Below are positions 45,969-57,590 of a DNA stretch of 64,000 bases, piece by piece. A program made the translations under genes and the position numbers. Below the pieces are notes generated by a model. That model did not search any database. It was not told where the DNA came from and saw nothing but the letters and a program-made list of their open reading frames with translations. Each line of letters starts with the position of its first letter. Within the stretch, counting starts at the first letter, position 1. Source of the DNA: Apoderus coryli (Eukaryota; Arthropoda; Insecta; Coleoptera; Attelabidae); the NCBI GenBank assembly GCA_911728435.2, contig OU452198.1:34749902-34813901 (forward strand), in the 5' to 3' direction.

Positions 45969-47287
45969 TTAACTAAATGTTGATGTTAAATTGTTTTGGA
46001 TAAACATTTGTAACAGAGGCAGAAAATTTGTTGTTGTTCTGATAACAAAGCCCAGAGACCGAAATGCACCTTTAATAAGGGCATCTATATGCTGATTGAA
46101 AGTTAGTTTACTATCAATCAGCACGCCAAGGTCCCTAATGGTTAAAGATAGTTCTAGCACAGAGCTGCAAATAGCAGAAACTTACTCGTTATATTCAATC
46201 CGATGTCGTTAATGTAAATGGAGAAAATTAAAGAAGCCAGCTACCCTGAGGCGCCCCACTAGTCGCAGAAAACCCCCTCGACCTGAATCCATTATGCTCA
46301 ACGAATAGTGTGCGGTCAGATAGGTAAGAGTCAAAAAATTGTAATAGATCTGCATGAAAACCAATATTGCCCATCTTTTGTAATATAGTGGCATGGTCCA
46401 TCCTATCAAAAGCCTTCTAGAAATCAGTATATATTGTGTCAACTTGTAATCCCTTCCCCAACGTAGGGTATACGGTTTCGAAGAATTCAGCTAGATTTGT
46501 TACAGTTGACCGTTTCTGAAAAAAACCGTGCTGCTCAGTATCTATGCAATTTTTTAGTTGACCAAGTAATTTTTCATGAATTATTCTCTCAAAGACTTTT
46601 GCAAAATTAGACAATATGGAGATGGGTCTATAGTTAGCAATTTTGTCGGTGTCACCAGACTTGTGTACCGGACAAACTCTTGTAGATTTCCATAATTGTG
46701 GGAATGGAAAACTTCTTAAGGAATTGTTAAACTGAATCAACAACGGTTCCGCAATCCCTCAGTACAAATGCCAGCACACCGTCCGTTCCAGTTGTCATTT
46801 TTGGTTTAAGTTCTTTCAAAGCACTCAGTATGTCCTCCGCCTCAAAAAACCCGGTTGCTATAGAGATTTGATTGGTAAAATTATCTACATAATTAATAGC
46901 GGATGAGGGAACGTATACGCCCTCAAAGTATCTCGCAAAGGCATTGACAATATCCAGCGGATTTGACACTTCAGAGTCAGTCTCATCTCTCATAACCCCC
47001 AGAATTCGAGACTTTCGTTGCCTACTCTGTACGAATTTCCAAAATTGTTTTGGGTCACTGATCATTATGTTCTGGATGCTATCAATATACGATTCGTATG
47101 CTACATCGACCTTTACTTTAACCTGGGATCTGAGATATTTATATCGGTCAAGGTGTGTGGCATATACATATTTCCTCCATCCTTTGTAAGCCCCATACTT
47201 ATCCTTTATACAATTTATAATGTCCTGATTGAACCAAGGTGGATATGAGTATCTACGTTTTCTACTATTAAATACAGGGACACACAA
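45969..47287 (-). pseudogene. LINE ORF2 fragment
   Basis: From 47287 leftwards: PPWFNQDIINCIKDKYGAYK and KQFWKFVQSRQRK (linker after the endonuclease), TTGTDGVLAFVLRDCG, LWKSTRVCPVHKSGDTDKIA, NYRPISILSNFAKVFERI, box A VDTIYTDF then KAFDRMDHA-like sequence, and a box B remnant (SGAPQGS). The region with the catalytic ADD is deleted, and the frame resumes with IRDLGVLIDSKLTFNQHID and GFVIRTTTNF, stopping near 45969. Same subfamily style as the 3.9-kb copy. No tail, since it abuts the hAT fragment. Confidence 0.85.
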
Positions 47288-47439
47288 TTATGAAGATGAA
47301 TCCAAGCAGGACTCGATGCCATGACATAAAAAAGTAATACCACCACTCAAGGAGTTTAAGGACTTAGAGAAGAAATCTTATTGATTGTTTATACAGATAA
47401 AGGACTCTAGTTCTATACCATAAAATACTTATTACGTTT

Positions 47440-48190
47440 TTTAGATTGGTTTTTCTAAACTTTTTGAAATTATTCTTTATGATAAAATGTATTCCAGTTT
47501 GAAATTTGAACTTGCTTCGGAGCAGCATGGTTTCATCACTGGTCGTTCCTGTCTGTCTAATCTGGCAACGCTTTCTGAGCATATTTGCTAAGAATACTCC
47601 CTGTATGGGTATGGTGAAGCGCTCAATAGGTTGCACGAGATTAGAGATTCGAGGGGATACATTTGATGAGGAATTGACATTCATTCCTCACATTGAAGGA
47701 ATAGTTGTTGCGTCCTCATCACAGTGGCTTGGTTTTATCATTAGAAATAGCAAATGCTTTCAAGATGTGGATACATTGAAATTGTTAGATTCAAACTTGA
47801 AGTTGCATTATTAATCTGGAACCCAATTTATGTTGAGGCAATTCCCCGTTTTGCGGCTAGACGTCCGGCTACTTTTGCTGTAGGGCTAGGACAAAAGTCC
47901 TCTGTACCTCATGTGTTTTGTGTTCAATCGCGTCTGTGGTCCCAGTGATATCAATGTATCGTCACTTCCTCAAGTTGTTGGTCTTGTCGGTGACGGACTG
48001 CACGGATGATTGGGGGTCAGAGGCTGGAAAGCCCCAATTAGTATAAATGGTATGTGTGGTTTTCATTGCTGAATAAAATAGCAAATAACTGCTTGTTCAT
48101 TTTACCTATATTGTGGCACATTCATGGATTTCTTTATTGTGATGTGAATTTCCTATTAGAAATAAACCCTTATTATTATTATTATACAAA
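47440..48190 (+). pseudogene. LINE fragment with internal deletion and 3' tail
   Basis: FSKLFEIILYDKMYS and ASEQHGFITGRSCLSNL of the RT fingers are followed directly by TFDEELTFIPHIEG and WLGFIIRNSKCFQDVDTLKL, so the whole palm has been lost. Later LIWNPIYVEA appears. The element ends in AATAAACCC and (TTA)n at 48160-48190. Confidence 0.7.
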
Positions 48191-48750
48191 AGCTAGGATC
48201 TCCTGCTACAGATTATGTATGGGTTTCGCCCGCCACTGTGTTTTTTTATTTCACATTCAAACAATATACGTAAAGTTATGTTTAGTCAAAACTACGACAG
48301 GTAACTGAAGCCAAAGCTAATGAGTCGAAAATTTTATGTGGATGGAAGTGTACACCCTCTACATAACTGCAATATAAAAATAAAAAAAAGAACGTAGTTT
48401 AGTGACATTTAACACTCAACAACCCTGGTGACAGATGGGCCTTTAAAGTCGCCCACAAAATCGCTGGACCTTAAAATTTCCGCGTCGTAATTTAGCAGCA
48501 ATATAAGTAAATTATGTGATGTAGGGACAAAAGCGCGCGTAGCCTTACATTGTTAGAAAACACCCTATATGGGATGCTTTTAGAGAGACACTACATCTAT
48601 GGCAGCGGGCAGAATGCACCAATGTACAATTTGTCGTTACGGAACTTTGGCGGCATTAGGTAATTTTGAAATTTTGCATAAGAACTAAGATAAGTGATGA
48701 TCAGTCCAGTAAGAGATGAATTAAAAAAAGAAAAAAGTAAAACAGGTCTA
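48191..48750. other. Spacer without recognised gene
   Basis: No supported feature. Confidence 0.4.
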
Positions 48751-49046
48751 TACCGGGTGTCCCACCGGGAAGGGACTCGATCGATTATGGAGAAACTAAA
48801 CTGTGGAACCATCTGAAAATCTGGTGTAGTACTTAGGTCGACGGGACGAATTCGGCTAAAATGTTTACAAGAATCTAGCACTTACGGTTATACCGGAAAT
48901 GTGTATCAACTTCCTTATTTCAAATACGACCCTATATAAATTATATTTTTTTGGATTCTCCTTGTAATTCTAAATATGCATCATATGTTATACCTATCGC
49001 CAGCCGTTTTCGAAATATTTGAAATTTTATGTCAAAAATGACGTTT

Positions 49047-49819
49047 TCAGAATAAAGAATAATAACAACTTTTTATTATATGGAAGCTTTAATAATTTTT
49101 TCGCCTGCCTGCACATAAACAGAGTTTTACCGCCCTCATATGCGGGCGGTAAATGATCATTTAGCGCCCGCTCTTGTTATTTTTTTTTTTCATAGATGGC
49201 GCTACTGTTAGATTTCCAATAATAACGTTAACATCAGTAGTTTTCACTCACTTAACTTAATGTGCATTCCATCTAGAGGATAAGTTGACAATTAATTGAG
49301 AAAGTTTACATAGGTAGTCGTCTGCCATTCCGCTAAACTCATTTAATTATTTAAAATTGTCCATTATTAATTAGTAACCAATTTTTGATTATTATTGTAG
49401 TACCGAAATATACCTAAGATTCTAAAATCAAATTTCTATAGCGTACATGCTCAGATAATAATTTGACAGTTTCTTTCTACATTTAAAATACTCAACACTG
49501 ACATGTGAGCCTGTCACATAAGTTTATCTGATCTGAGTTTGTCAAAGGATAACGCCTATTATCATGTACGTCAAAAAATACTGTCAAAAACTGTCAGTTC
49601 ATAACAGTAATAATTAATTATTAAAATAAACTTCTTTTGGTTTAATATTGTAGTATGAAGAGGCAGGCGTAAGCACCACTGGCGGTAAAGCCGCTGCAAC
49701 CCTTCGCTTTATAGCTGCCCTTGCTCGCTTCGCTCACTCGTGCGTCTATACAGCGGCGGGCTGCAACGAATGCTTTACCGCCCTTTATACTTAATATACT
49801 ATAATGTGTTAGAATATCG
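49047..49819. mobile_element. Insertion inside the left arm of the fold-back element
   Basis: Comparison with the right arm shows that TGACGT(T)AGGAG was interrupted here. The insert carries GCGGGCGGTAAA near 49143 and a strong hairpin at about 49680-49792 bounded by GGCGGTAAAGC and GCTTTACCGCC, with GCTCGCTTCGCTCACTCG at its tip. It encodes nothing. The hairpin architecture recalls the palindromes beside the Cryptons. Confidence 0.7.
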
Positions 49820-50255
49820 TAGGAGATATATACCTACTTTCGGCGCCTACGTATATTTTTTTAGTAAATATTAATACAGGCTATTTGAAAAAAAGGGTAA
49901 AAAATCAAATTGAAAAAAGTGTCGTAAATCAAAATTTTTAAATGGCACCCCCCAATTTAAATATTTTTTTTACTTTTTTGCATCAAAAATAGGTGCAAGT
50001 TTATGAAAGGATGTCTATCCCAAAAACTGGTAGTTTTCAAAATAATGGCAATTTTACATTTTTCTATTACAATAGTGATATGAATTTGAAATTTAATTGT
50101 TGTAGTTGGCCATGATGGCTTAAAATAGCAAATAAATATGACACAAATATGACAAGAATAATCAACAATTATGACAAATTGTAGACATGAATTAGTAGTA
50201 ATAATCATGGCGGGCGTATAAATTATACTAACGAATACTATCTTGTTTATTATTT

Positions 50256-50400
50256 ATGGATAATGTGGCAGAGTGATAACAAGAACGTGTGATAACATTT
50301 GCTACAAAATACCCAGAAAAACATAAACCATCACCAAAAGTTGTTAAACTAATAATACATAATTTCGAAAGTTTCGAGTCTGTGAAGAATTTGATTAAAT
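50256..50400 (+). pseudogene. Transposase helix-turn-helix remnant
   Basis: MDNVAE, then two stops, then ERVITFATKYPEKHKPSPKV with VKLIIHNFESFESVKN. The Y-P-x-x-x-x-P-S-x-x-x-(V/F)...F..x-x-S-V layout is that of the N-terminal helix-turn-helix of the DUF4817 group of IS630/mariner-type transposases. It sits at the centre of the fold-back element and tells its origin. Confidence 0.45.
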
Positions 50401-51107
50401 AATAACGTGATCGTATGATACAAATTTATCTAAGGTCAACTCATAAAAAAATGACTTTAACAAATGTTTAAAAATTTTACCTTGAACTTCTAAACACTTT
50501 TCACATCATATTTATTTGCTTTCTAAAGTCATCATGGCCACCTAAAATCAATTAAATTTTAAATTCATATCACTATTGTAATAGAAAAATGTAAAATTGC
50601 CAATATTTTCAAAACTATCAGTTTTTGGAATAGACATCCCTTCATAAACTTGCCCTTATTTTTGATGCAAAAAAATAGAAAAATTATGAAATGGGGGTTG
50701 TCATTTAAAAATTTTGAATTTTGACACTTTTTTCAATTTGATATTTTACCCTTTTTTTCAAATACCCTGTATTAATATTTACTAAAAAAATATACGTAGG
50801 CGCCTAAAGTAGGTCTATATCTCCTAACGTCATTTTTGACATAAAATTTCAAATATTTCGAAAACGGCTGGCGATAGGTATAACATATGATTGCATGAAA
50901 TATATTTAGAATTACAAGGAAATAAGGAAGTTGATACCCATATCCGGTATAACGGGAAGTGCTAGATTCTTGAAAAAATTTTAGCCGAATTGGACCCGTA
51001 GACCTAAGTACTACACGAGATTTTCAGATTCTTCCACAGTGTAGTTTCTCCATAATCGATCGAAACCCTTCCCGGTGGGACACCCGATATAATTATACAG
51101 TTAAAAG

Positions 51108-51121
51108 TCCCCCCCCCCCCT
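51108..51121. repeat. Poly-C tract
   Basis: A run of C residues just outside the right terminus of the fold-back element. Confidence 0.8.
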
Positions 51122-51134
51122 TCTTCTTCTAACT

Positions 51135-51560
51135 ACTGAACCGTTTGGTATATGTTGATTGAGCAAATAAATGATTACGTCCTTGGTCACAGTATTATTC
51201 CCTGTAATCAATCGGGATTTTGTAAGGGTTTCTTCACTACAAATGAAACTGATGAAATAATACGAGGACTAGACTGTGGGCTTTCAACAACACTAGTTTG
51301 ATTGGATTTTACAAAAGCCTTTGACACGATCAACCACAAGCTTCTAATAGCATAATGTCACTATTTGGATTTTGATGAAGGTGCTATGAGTCTCTTGCGC
51401 GCTTATCTGGATGAGGGACATCACCGTGTAATTTGAAATTAATAATAATAAAATTTCCATGTCATCCCACATTGTTTCTGGTGTACCGCAATGCTCTGTA
51501 ATGGGACCTTTGCTTTAAATGTCATACTGACTGGGGAAGCTTTCGATTATTTAATGGAAG
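51135..51560 (+). pseudogene. LINE reverse transcriptase fragment
   Basis: Plus strand: IIPCNQSGFCKGFFTTNETD, then box A LDFTKAFDTINHKLLI (about 51298-51345), SLLRAYLDEGHHRV, and after breaks IVSGVPQCSVMGPLL (box B). Fingers and half of the palm only; several stops. The box B Cys replaces the usual Gly of PQG. Confidence 0.7.
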
Positions 51561-51659
51561 GTGTTTTAAAGACCATGCTCAAGCATTCTCCAATTTTGAG
51601 AATATTTGATTCAGTATTTTTTATCTAACAAAGAGTCAAGTACTCATTCATTAATTGTA

Positions 51660-51745
51660 AATTATTTATTTTACATAATAGAACACAATAATCATTTTTC
51701 TGCCAATTGTTTCGTGGTTTGTTCAGGATTAACTACACTTTTGGC
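51660..51745 (-). repeat. Penelope-like end with hammerhead-like core
   Basis: Minus strand CCTGAACAAACCACGAAACAATTGGCAG (about 51701-51728), followed by an AT-rich tail with ATGTAAAATAAATAA. It has the same box spacing as the 18.01- and 35.62-kb copies, with a short stem. Confidence 0.35.
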
Positions 51746-52190
51746 TAAGACCTGGACTTTCAAATCCCAATTTTAGGCCTTACCTTTGGAACAACTTTAA
51801 CTGAACCAGTTTCTTGAAATTTTGAAAACAGTTTTCTCATATTGTCACACCCGGTATATTGTAATAAAAATATTGCATCCGGTCGAACTAAGTTAAGAAC
51901 AATCGCTGATTAATAATTTATAAAAGTTCACAAAAGTTCATCACTCTAACGACGGTATTGTATCTACGAAATAGACGGAATTGCTGATTCACATTTTTCC
52001 AAAGAAGCGGTACGACACCAGGAATAAACAATTTGATTGGTTGATATTCGAATGAGTGGAAAAAAGCAAAGTTATAAATATTGGTGTAACAGGAAGTTAC
52101 GGGATTTCTATTTGCACTTCTGTGTAATAAAGATTGAAGAGAGTTGTTAGAGCAGCTCGGACCATGAAGGCTCCCTGATTTGGAGCACAT
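51746..52190. other. Spacer; possible LINE tail sequence
   Basis: A 90-codon minus frame (51918-52190) contains LFIPGVVPLLWKNVNQQF, faintly like an ORF2 tail. I cannot support a call. Confidence 0.3.
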
Positions 52191-55075
52191 ATAATAATAA
52201 TAATAATAAATTTTATTTGTAGCTCATTCCATATTAATAAATATACAATATAAATAAATATACAATTACAACTTAAAATAACTTATTAAAAAAAACTAAA
52301 TCAATAAATCACGTATTAAATGGCAGAACTACAAAAAGGGTTAAAAAGGCAGTATAACTGATATTTAATTTTAACCCTAACCAACACTTACTACTATAAA
52401 TTCTACTCCTTACTTTACTAATAACTTACATAATCTTAATCTATTTACACATGTATAATATTTGGCACCAAAAAAAACAATTTAACACTACTTATGTCTC
52501 ATAATAATACAAAAAAAAAGTTATATTGTTAAGAAGAAATCAATAAAAAGCAATTAAATAAGTTGACCATGATTTGTTAGCAATTGTTTCATATGACGTT
52601 TAAATGTAGTTAACTTTAAACATTTGAAAGAGATGGGGATCTTATTATATAATCTAAAAACGTTATAGGTAAAAGACCGTTTAATTAGGACTGTTCTATG
52701 TAATGGAGGGGACAAAAGACCCCTATATCTAAGATTTAGGTTGTGTACATCCGATCTAAACGTTATTTTATTAAGTAAGTAAGGAGGATGCTTGTGAATC
52801 AAAACAGAGTGGTACAAGACCGCAGCATGCAATTGTCTTCTGGCCTCCATTGGTAACCACCTAGCAGCAACCAATTTATGGCTTACGCGTTCACATTTTC
52901 TGATACCATAAACATATCCCAAACATGATTTCTGAACTCTTTGGATCCGAAGCTGATCAACTTTCAATAGACATGGTCCATAGATAATATCACAATAGGT
53001 AAAGCTGCCAAGAACCAGGGAATCCGTCAATCTAAGTTTAAATTCTTGGGATAAAACGCTTCTATGAGGGTATAGAAGTTTTAGAGCTGCGTATGATTTT
53101 TTTATACATTTAGAGATATGTTCTGTAAACCGCAGGTTATCATCCAAATAAAGTCCCAAGTTCTTAGCAACTCGTGTGAAGCCAATATCTACATTATCAA
53201 TCTTAATGGACATATTATCCCGCACAGCATGATTGTTTCTTCCAAACACTAAAACATTAGTTTTTAAGGGGTTTATCTTTAATTGATGACTATTGGACCA
53301 CTCTACAAGAGATTGTAAGTCGTGATTTATATGCTGAGAGGCACTTGCAATGTCGTTTTGAAAGAAGGAATATTTCAGCTGGCTGTCATCAGCATACATA
53401 TACGATGAACAATGGTGTAGACAGGAAGGAAGGGTTGAGGTGTATAAACAAAACAAAAGGGGTCCAAGAATGGAACCTTGCGGTACTCCACAAAAAGTGT
53501 TACTCACCGAAGACAATCCCACATCGGTTTCTACATATTGCGAGCGACCTTTCAGTAGCTATTCATTAGTTCCAAGGCATTCGACGAGAATCCAGAATAA
53601 TTTAAAACAGATAAGACAATATCATGACTAATTTTGTCAAATGCCTTAGAATAATCAATCAGTATTAACGTTAATATTTTACCGTGGTCTAAGTCTCGCA
53701 AAATGTCATCCGTGATATTAAGGAGAGCTGTGACGCAACTGTAACCTTTGCGAAAGCCTGACTGATTTGAGGGCAGTACCGAATACTTATAAATGTGATT
53801 TTAATTTGATTACAAATAACTTTTTCAAGGATTTTTGATAATGGGGATAGAATGGAGATCGGACGCAAATCGCTGTAATCGGTAATGTCGTTACTTTTTG
53901 GAATAGGAATAACCTTAGAAATCTTCCATGGTTCAGGAAAACAGTTAGTAAGTAGACAGGAGTTCATAATATGGGTGATGAATGGCAGGATACGAGGACA
54001 ACACAATAGTAACATTTCAGAATTTATTTGATCCGGGCCTATTGCATTAGTTTTTATTGCTAGTAAATGTTCCTTCAACCCGCGAAAACTCCAACAGTTC
54101 ATTAAATACGCATTTTTTATTATTATGGTAATAGTGCAATATGTTTTTATCAGCAGGTAGATGTCCAGTAAACTGAGAAAAATGTTTGTTTATTTCAGAC
54201 GGAATATTAAGATTTTGCGGGATAATTCTTTGAGGGCGTTTTTTATAAATATTTAGCTGATGAAGATTATTCCAAAGAGCACGCCCGTTTGTTTTATATT
54301 GTTTCATACAGTGTTCAAGGTAACTTTTTTTTTCTTGAGAAATTGCATTTGTTGCCATATTTTTAATGTTCTTATAAAATTGCCAATCCTGATTTAATTT
54401 AGTCTGCTTATATTTTTTAAATGCTTTGTTCTTTAGAGAAATCATTTTCTTAATAGCCAACGTGCACCAAGGTTTATTTTTCTTTTTTGTTGTAAAAACT
54501 TTTTCAGGAGCTAATGTATTATAAATATTAAGAATTAAATCATTGAAATAGCCAACTTTAATATTAATATCATCAATATAAAACAAATTTTCGAAGGGAG
54601 TACTATCCAATAACATCTCTAATAAATTCACATCAAGGGCTTTCAGATTACGACATTTATAACTTCGTGCCGAAGGTTTATTCTTTTGAAAAGGAAAAAC
54701 TGCAAAAGTTAATAGATGATCAGATATACTGCTAATGTCCACAGAGTATCAGAACTATAGTCATTAATTTTAGATGATATTAAAATTAGGTCTATTAATT
54801 TCTCAGTGGTATTTGTAATTCTGGTTGGTGTGTCGACTATTTGAACCAAATTGTAACCATTAATACAATTTAAGAAGTCAGATGTTGCTTTATTTTCAAT
54901 ATCTGTAACGTCTATATTAAAATCACCACCACAGAATACAGAATCATTTGTAATAATATATTTACATATAATTTTTTCAAATTCATCAAAAAAGATTGAA
55001 TATTACCAGACGGTGGCCTGTAAATAACACCGCAAAACCACGCTTGTTGAAAGCAACAAATGACATATTTTTGTA
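52191..55075 (-). pseudogene. LINE copy with endonuclease end, RT and 3' tail
   Basis: The longest LINE copy, minus strand. From 55.07 kb: the AP endonuclease second half (GVIYRPPSGN, a GGDFNID-like block, and ISSISDHLLTF with the catalytic SDH), the linker (KPWCTLAIKKMISLKNKAFK), TNAIGPDQINSEMLLL, IPIPKSNDITDYSDLRPIS, box A LIDYSKAFDKISHDIV, box B CGVPQGSILGPLLFCLYT, box C SYMYADDSQLKYSF (about 53385), AKNLGLYLDDNLRFTEHIS, LTDSLVLGSFTYCDIIYGPC, QRVQKSCLGYVYGIRK and a complete C-terminus to 52554. The 3' UTR ends in an ATT microsatellite at 52191-52210. The 322-residue last frame is unbroken; upstream there are frameshifts. A sister of the 43-45 kb copy. The 5' end abuts a BEL/Pao gag. Confidence 0.9.
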
Positions 55076-55955
55076 GCTTCATCACACTTGTTGTCATGAT
55101 CATTTTTACAAAACATACAAAATCGCCGGTTTCCATTAACTAGAGCAGAAGCCGTCGGAATGTGGTTTACATGTTTATTTGTTTCAAATCTATTACCAGT
55201 AGTATTACGTAGTCCAAAACCAGCTGTAGCTAATGAAATTCTTTCTTCGTTTTCTACTTCCCTTTTCAAAAGTGTCATTATATTTTCTAAATGTTTTTCT
55301 AGTGTATCATAGCTGCAGTACACCTCACTTCTTTGCCAAACCCGTAACAACTCTGTGGGAAGACATGAATCCACCAGTGGATGCAGAATAGCTGCACATG
55401 TTTTCGTAGTAACGCCTAAAGTCTCCAAAGCTCTCATCTGCGTTGACATACCATCACATAAAACATTTAATTTAGTTTTTTCTTGTAAATTATTAAAAAC
55501 TAATTTCAACAACTCTCGAACGTAAAATTCAATTAAAATATCTTGCTTACAAATCTAGTTTGTAAACTGTCTATAACTTTGTCGTAATTTTCAGGTGAAC
55601 AAGGATATCCGTCCACTATTTGTCTTGCTTTAGATTTTGGTATTGTAGCATTTATCAGATAAATAAATTAATCACCTTTTTCGATTTCATCATCTTCATG
55701 TATTCGACGAAACTGACTCTAGAACGATAACCAGTCTTTAATTTTGCCACCAAACTTTTTAAATGCAATCATAGGTAACTTCAAATGACGACGTTTATTT
55801 GAGTTATTCGTAGTACAATTCGACTCTCTCTCGTTTATGTCTTCCTTCATTTGAATACCTATTGTAACTTGCAAAATGTTGAATTTTTCCGATATTTGAT
55901 CGATCTCTAACTTAATTTCATCTATACTTTTAGCATATCTATCATCATCTAACAT
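55060..55955 (-). pseudogene. BEL/Pao-type retrotransposon Gag fragment
   Basis: The minus-strand start at 55955 leads through a coiled-coil-like N-terminus to LKLPMIAFKKFGGKIKDWLS, the KLPK-x-x-L-P-x-F-x-G-x-x-x-x-W motif of BEL/Pao Gag. After frame breaks, LKLVFNNLQEKTKLNVL, MRALETLGVTTKTCAAILHP and PTELLRVWQRS follow, then the start of a zinc knuckle (CMFCKNDHDNKC). The frame then runs into LINE sequence. Gag packages the RNA into particles. Protease, RT and integrase are absent. Several breaks make it nonfunctional. Confidence 0.75.
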
Positions 55956-56104
55956 TAAATCTAAAATTTAGTTAATTAAATTTAAATTGTCAAACGTATT
56001 TGTCAAACTTCTTAGGATTCCTTGTATTATCGTCATATTGGGGTGAGTGGAATTTAGATTTTCTTCAATTTTGCTGAAGTATCTGTTGATAGAGTAAAAC
56101 AGAT

Positions 56105-56276
56105 CTCGTCGGGGTCACCAAATATTATAAATCTCTACACACCGTGTAGTGGACTTCTGATTCTAAATCGACTATCAAAATAATGAACAAAACTAAACTG
56201 AGATGAATTCTTTTTTACTTCTTTACACAAATTCACATAAACATCAAAAACTGACAATTCATAATATAACAATCAT
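56105..56276 (-). repeat. Putative BEL/Pao 5' LTR and primer binding site
   Basis: On the minus strand TTGGTGACCCCGACGAGAT (56105-56121) is typical of the region just after BEL/Pao LTRs. Upstream, a stretch beginning TGTTATATTATGAATTG (56276) could be a short LTR of about 150 bp. It lies 150 bp before the gag start, as expected. No second LTR is present for comparison. Confidence 0.5.
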
Positions 56277-56321
56277 AGAATAATGTTTATAGATAACAAA
56301 CAATTAAAGATACTAATTATT

Positions 56322-56703
56322 TCAAGAACAAGAAGCATGTAACAAATCAAAATTAAAAGAAAAAATTGAAGCCTTAGGTACAAAGCTAAACTTAGTTGAA
56401 TATGAGAAGTTTGATGACTCAGTTATTAGAGAAATTCATGATCATTTGTTAGCAATTAAGAATTTAACTGACTGCCCACGGCTAACAACCGATGAATTCA
56501 AAATAAAAAACCAATCGTCAAAACGAGTAATTCCTCCTCAGATTCGGTTCGTTTCAACAAAACGTCAACGGCTTAAACAAACCAGTCTTAGCAGGGCTAC
56601 ACCGCAAGAAGCCATGAAAATTCAAGAAAACTTGAAGCATTCCCTGGATGATTCATTTCCTGCTACATCATTATTACAGTCTAACGATCTTAAGTATGTT
56701 TAG
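56322..56703 (+). CDS. Unrecognised exon-like open frame
   Basis: An open frame runs from about 56322 to a TAG at 56703. It has a protein-like, lysine-rich composition: KSKLKEKIEALGTKLNLVEY, EKFDDSVIREIHDHLLAIKN, PPQIRFVSTKRQRLKQ and ATPQEAMKIQENLKHSLDDS. Only internal Met codons exist (first in-track style start near 56446), and TTATTTCAAG just upstream could be a splice acceptor, so it may be a last exon. The tail style is seen in C-termini of some insect transposon-encoded proteins (SWIM/MULE type), but I cannot assign it. No stops interrupt it, unlike most frames here. Confidence 0.35.
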
Positions 56704-57590
56704 TACAAGTTTAATGAGTTTCGCCTTATATGTTACACAAAAGTATACCTACTCATTTATATAACAGATTTATTAATAACAATATAAAAAGAAATTGTTT
56801 ATTATTTACCAGATTGCACTTACATTAAAGCAAAATAAAATTATAACTACATATTACCTGTTACAATAACTACCTAACAAATTTGAATTAAATAATAAGT
56901 AAATTTTGTAATCTACAGTTTAAACTTCGCGCCAATACGAGTATCATGTACATTGGGCAACGTCGGTGCTGTCTGGGCTGATTAGCCTATCGTATTTATT
57001 TAGGCAAATCAAATTTATTTATGATATATATCACTTGTCATAATTGTCGTAATTTCCAGCGATGAGGATTTTGGCATTGTTGGCAGATTTAGTTTAAGCT
57101 GGTATAAAAATTAACTATATTTAAGAACGTTAATATTTTTGTAAAAATAAAATAAAATAAAGCTTTTTAGCATCTTCACGTGTTTCGGGTGCAAATAGAT
57201 TTCGGATTAATTACGATATTGCAGAAATAATAAGTACGAGGCGTAGGATAGAGATAATTTCAAAGACATTCTGGCAGCAAAGCATTGTAAGTAGGTATAT
57301 TGTTTAACCGAGTAGATTCCATAAGAAAAACACACAAATCTGTTTTCTTTTCTACTGACTTTACTTTAATGAAAAAAGTAACGATTTGGAAACTATTTTA
57401 AAAATGTTTCCCTTCAAAGAAGCCTTAACAAAAGTAAACGTTGCAGTGCGCTGACAATTTAAACGTATGTTAAAACACATGGCATATTTTACACTTTGTT
57501 TGATTGTCAGAAATCCTGGCCTAGGCTTTACCCTGTTTTCGTTGAAGATTAGAGTGAATAAGAGAAGTGCGGTTTAATATAGTTAATATA
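56704..57590. other. AT-rich spacer
   Basis: No supported feature. Confidence 0.45.

Larger units (their letters stand above)
48751..51089. mobile_element. Fold-back DNA transposon with arms of about 0.6 kb
   Basis: The outer ends read TATACCGGGTGTCCCACCGG on the left and, inverted, TATATCGGGTGTCCCACCGG on the right. The left arm spans 48753-49046 and 49820-50141; the right arm spans 50505-51086, base for base the inverse with moderate divergence. Shared landmarks are GGGAAGGG, AAACTA(A/C)ACTGTGGAA, AAACGGCTGGCGATAGGTAT, GGCGCCTACGTATA, and AATTCATATCACTATTGTAATA. A 0.77-kb insert splits the left arm at TGACGTT. The centre (50142-50504) holds a decayed transposase start. The TA-rich flanks suggest TA target choice. 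Too palindromic to encode a transposase now. Confidence 0.85.
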
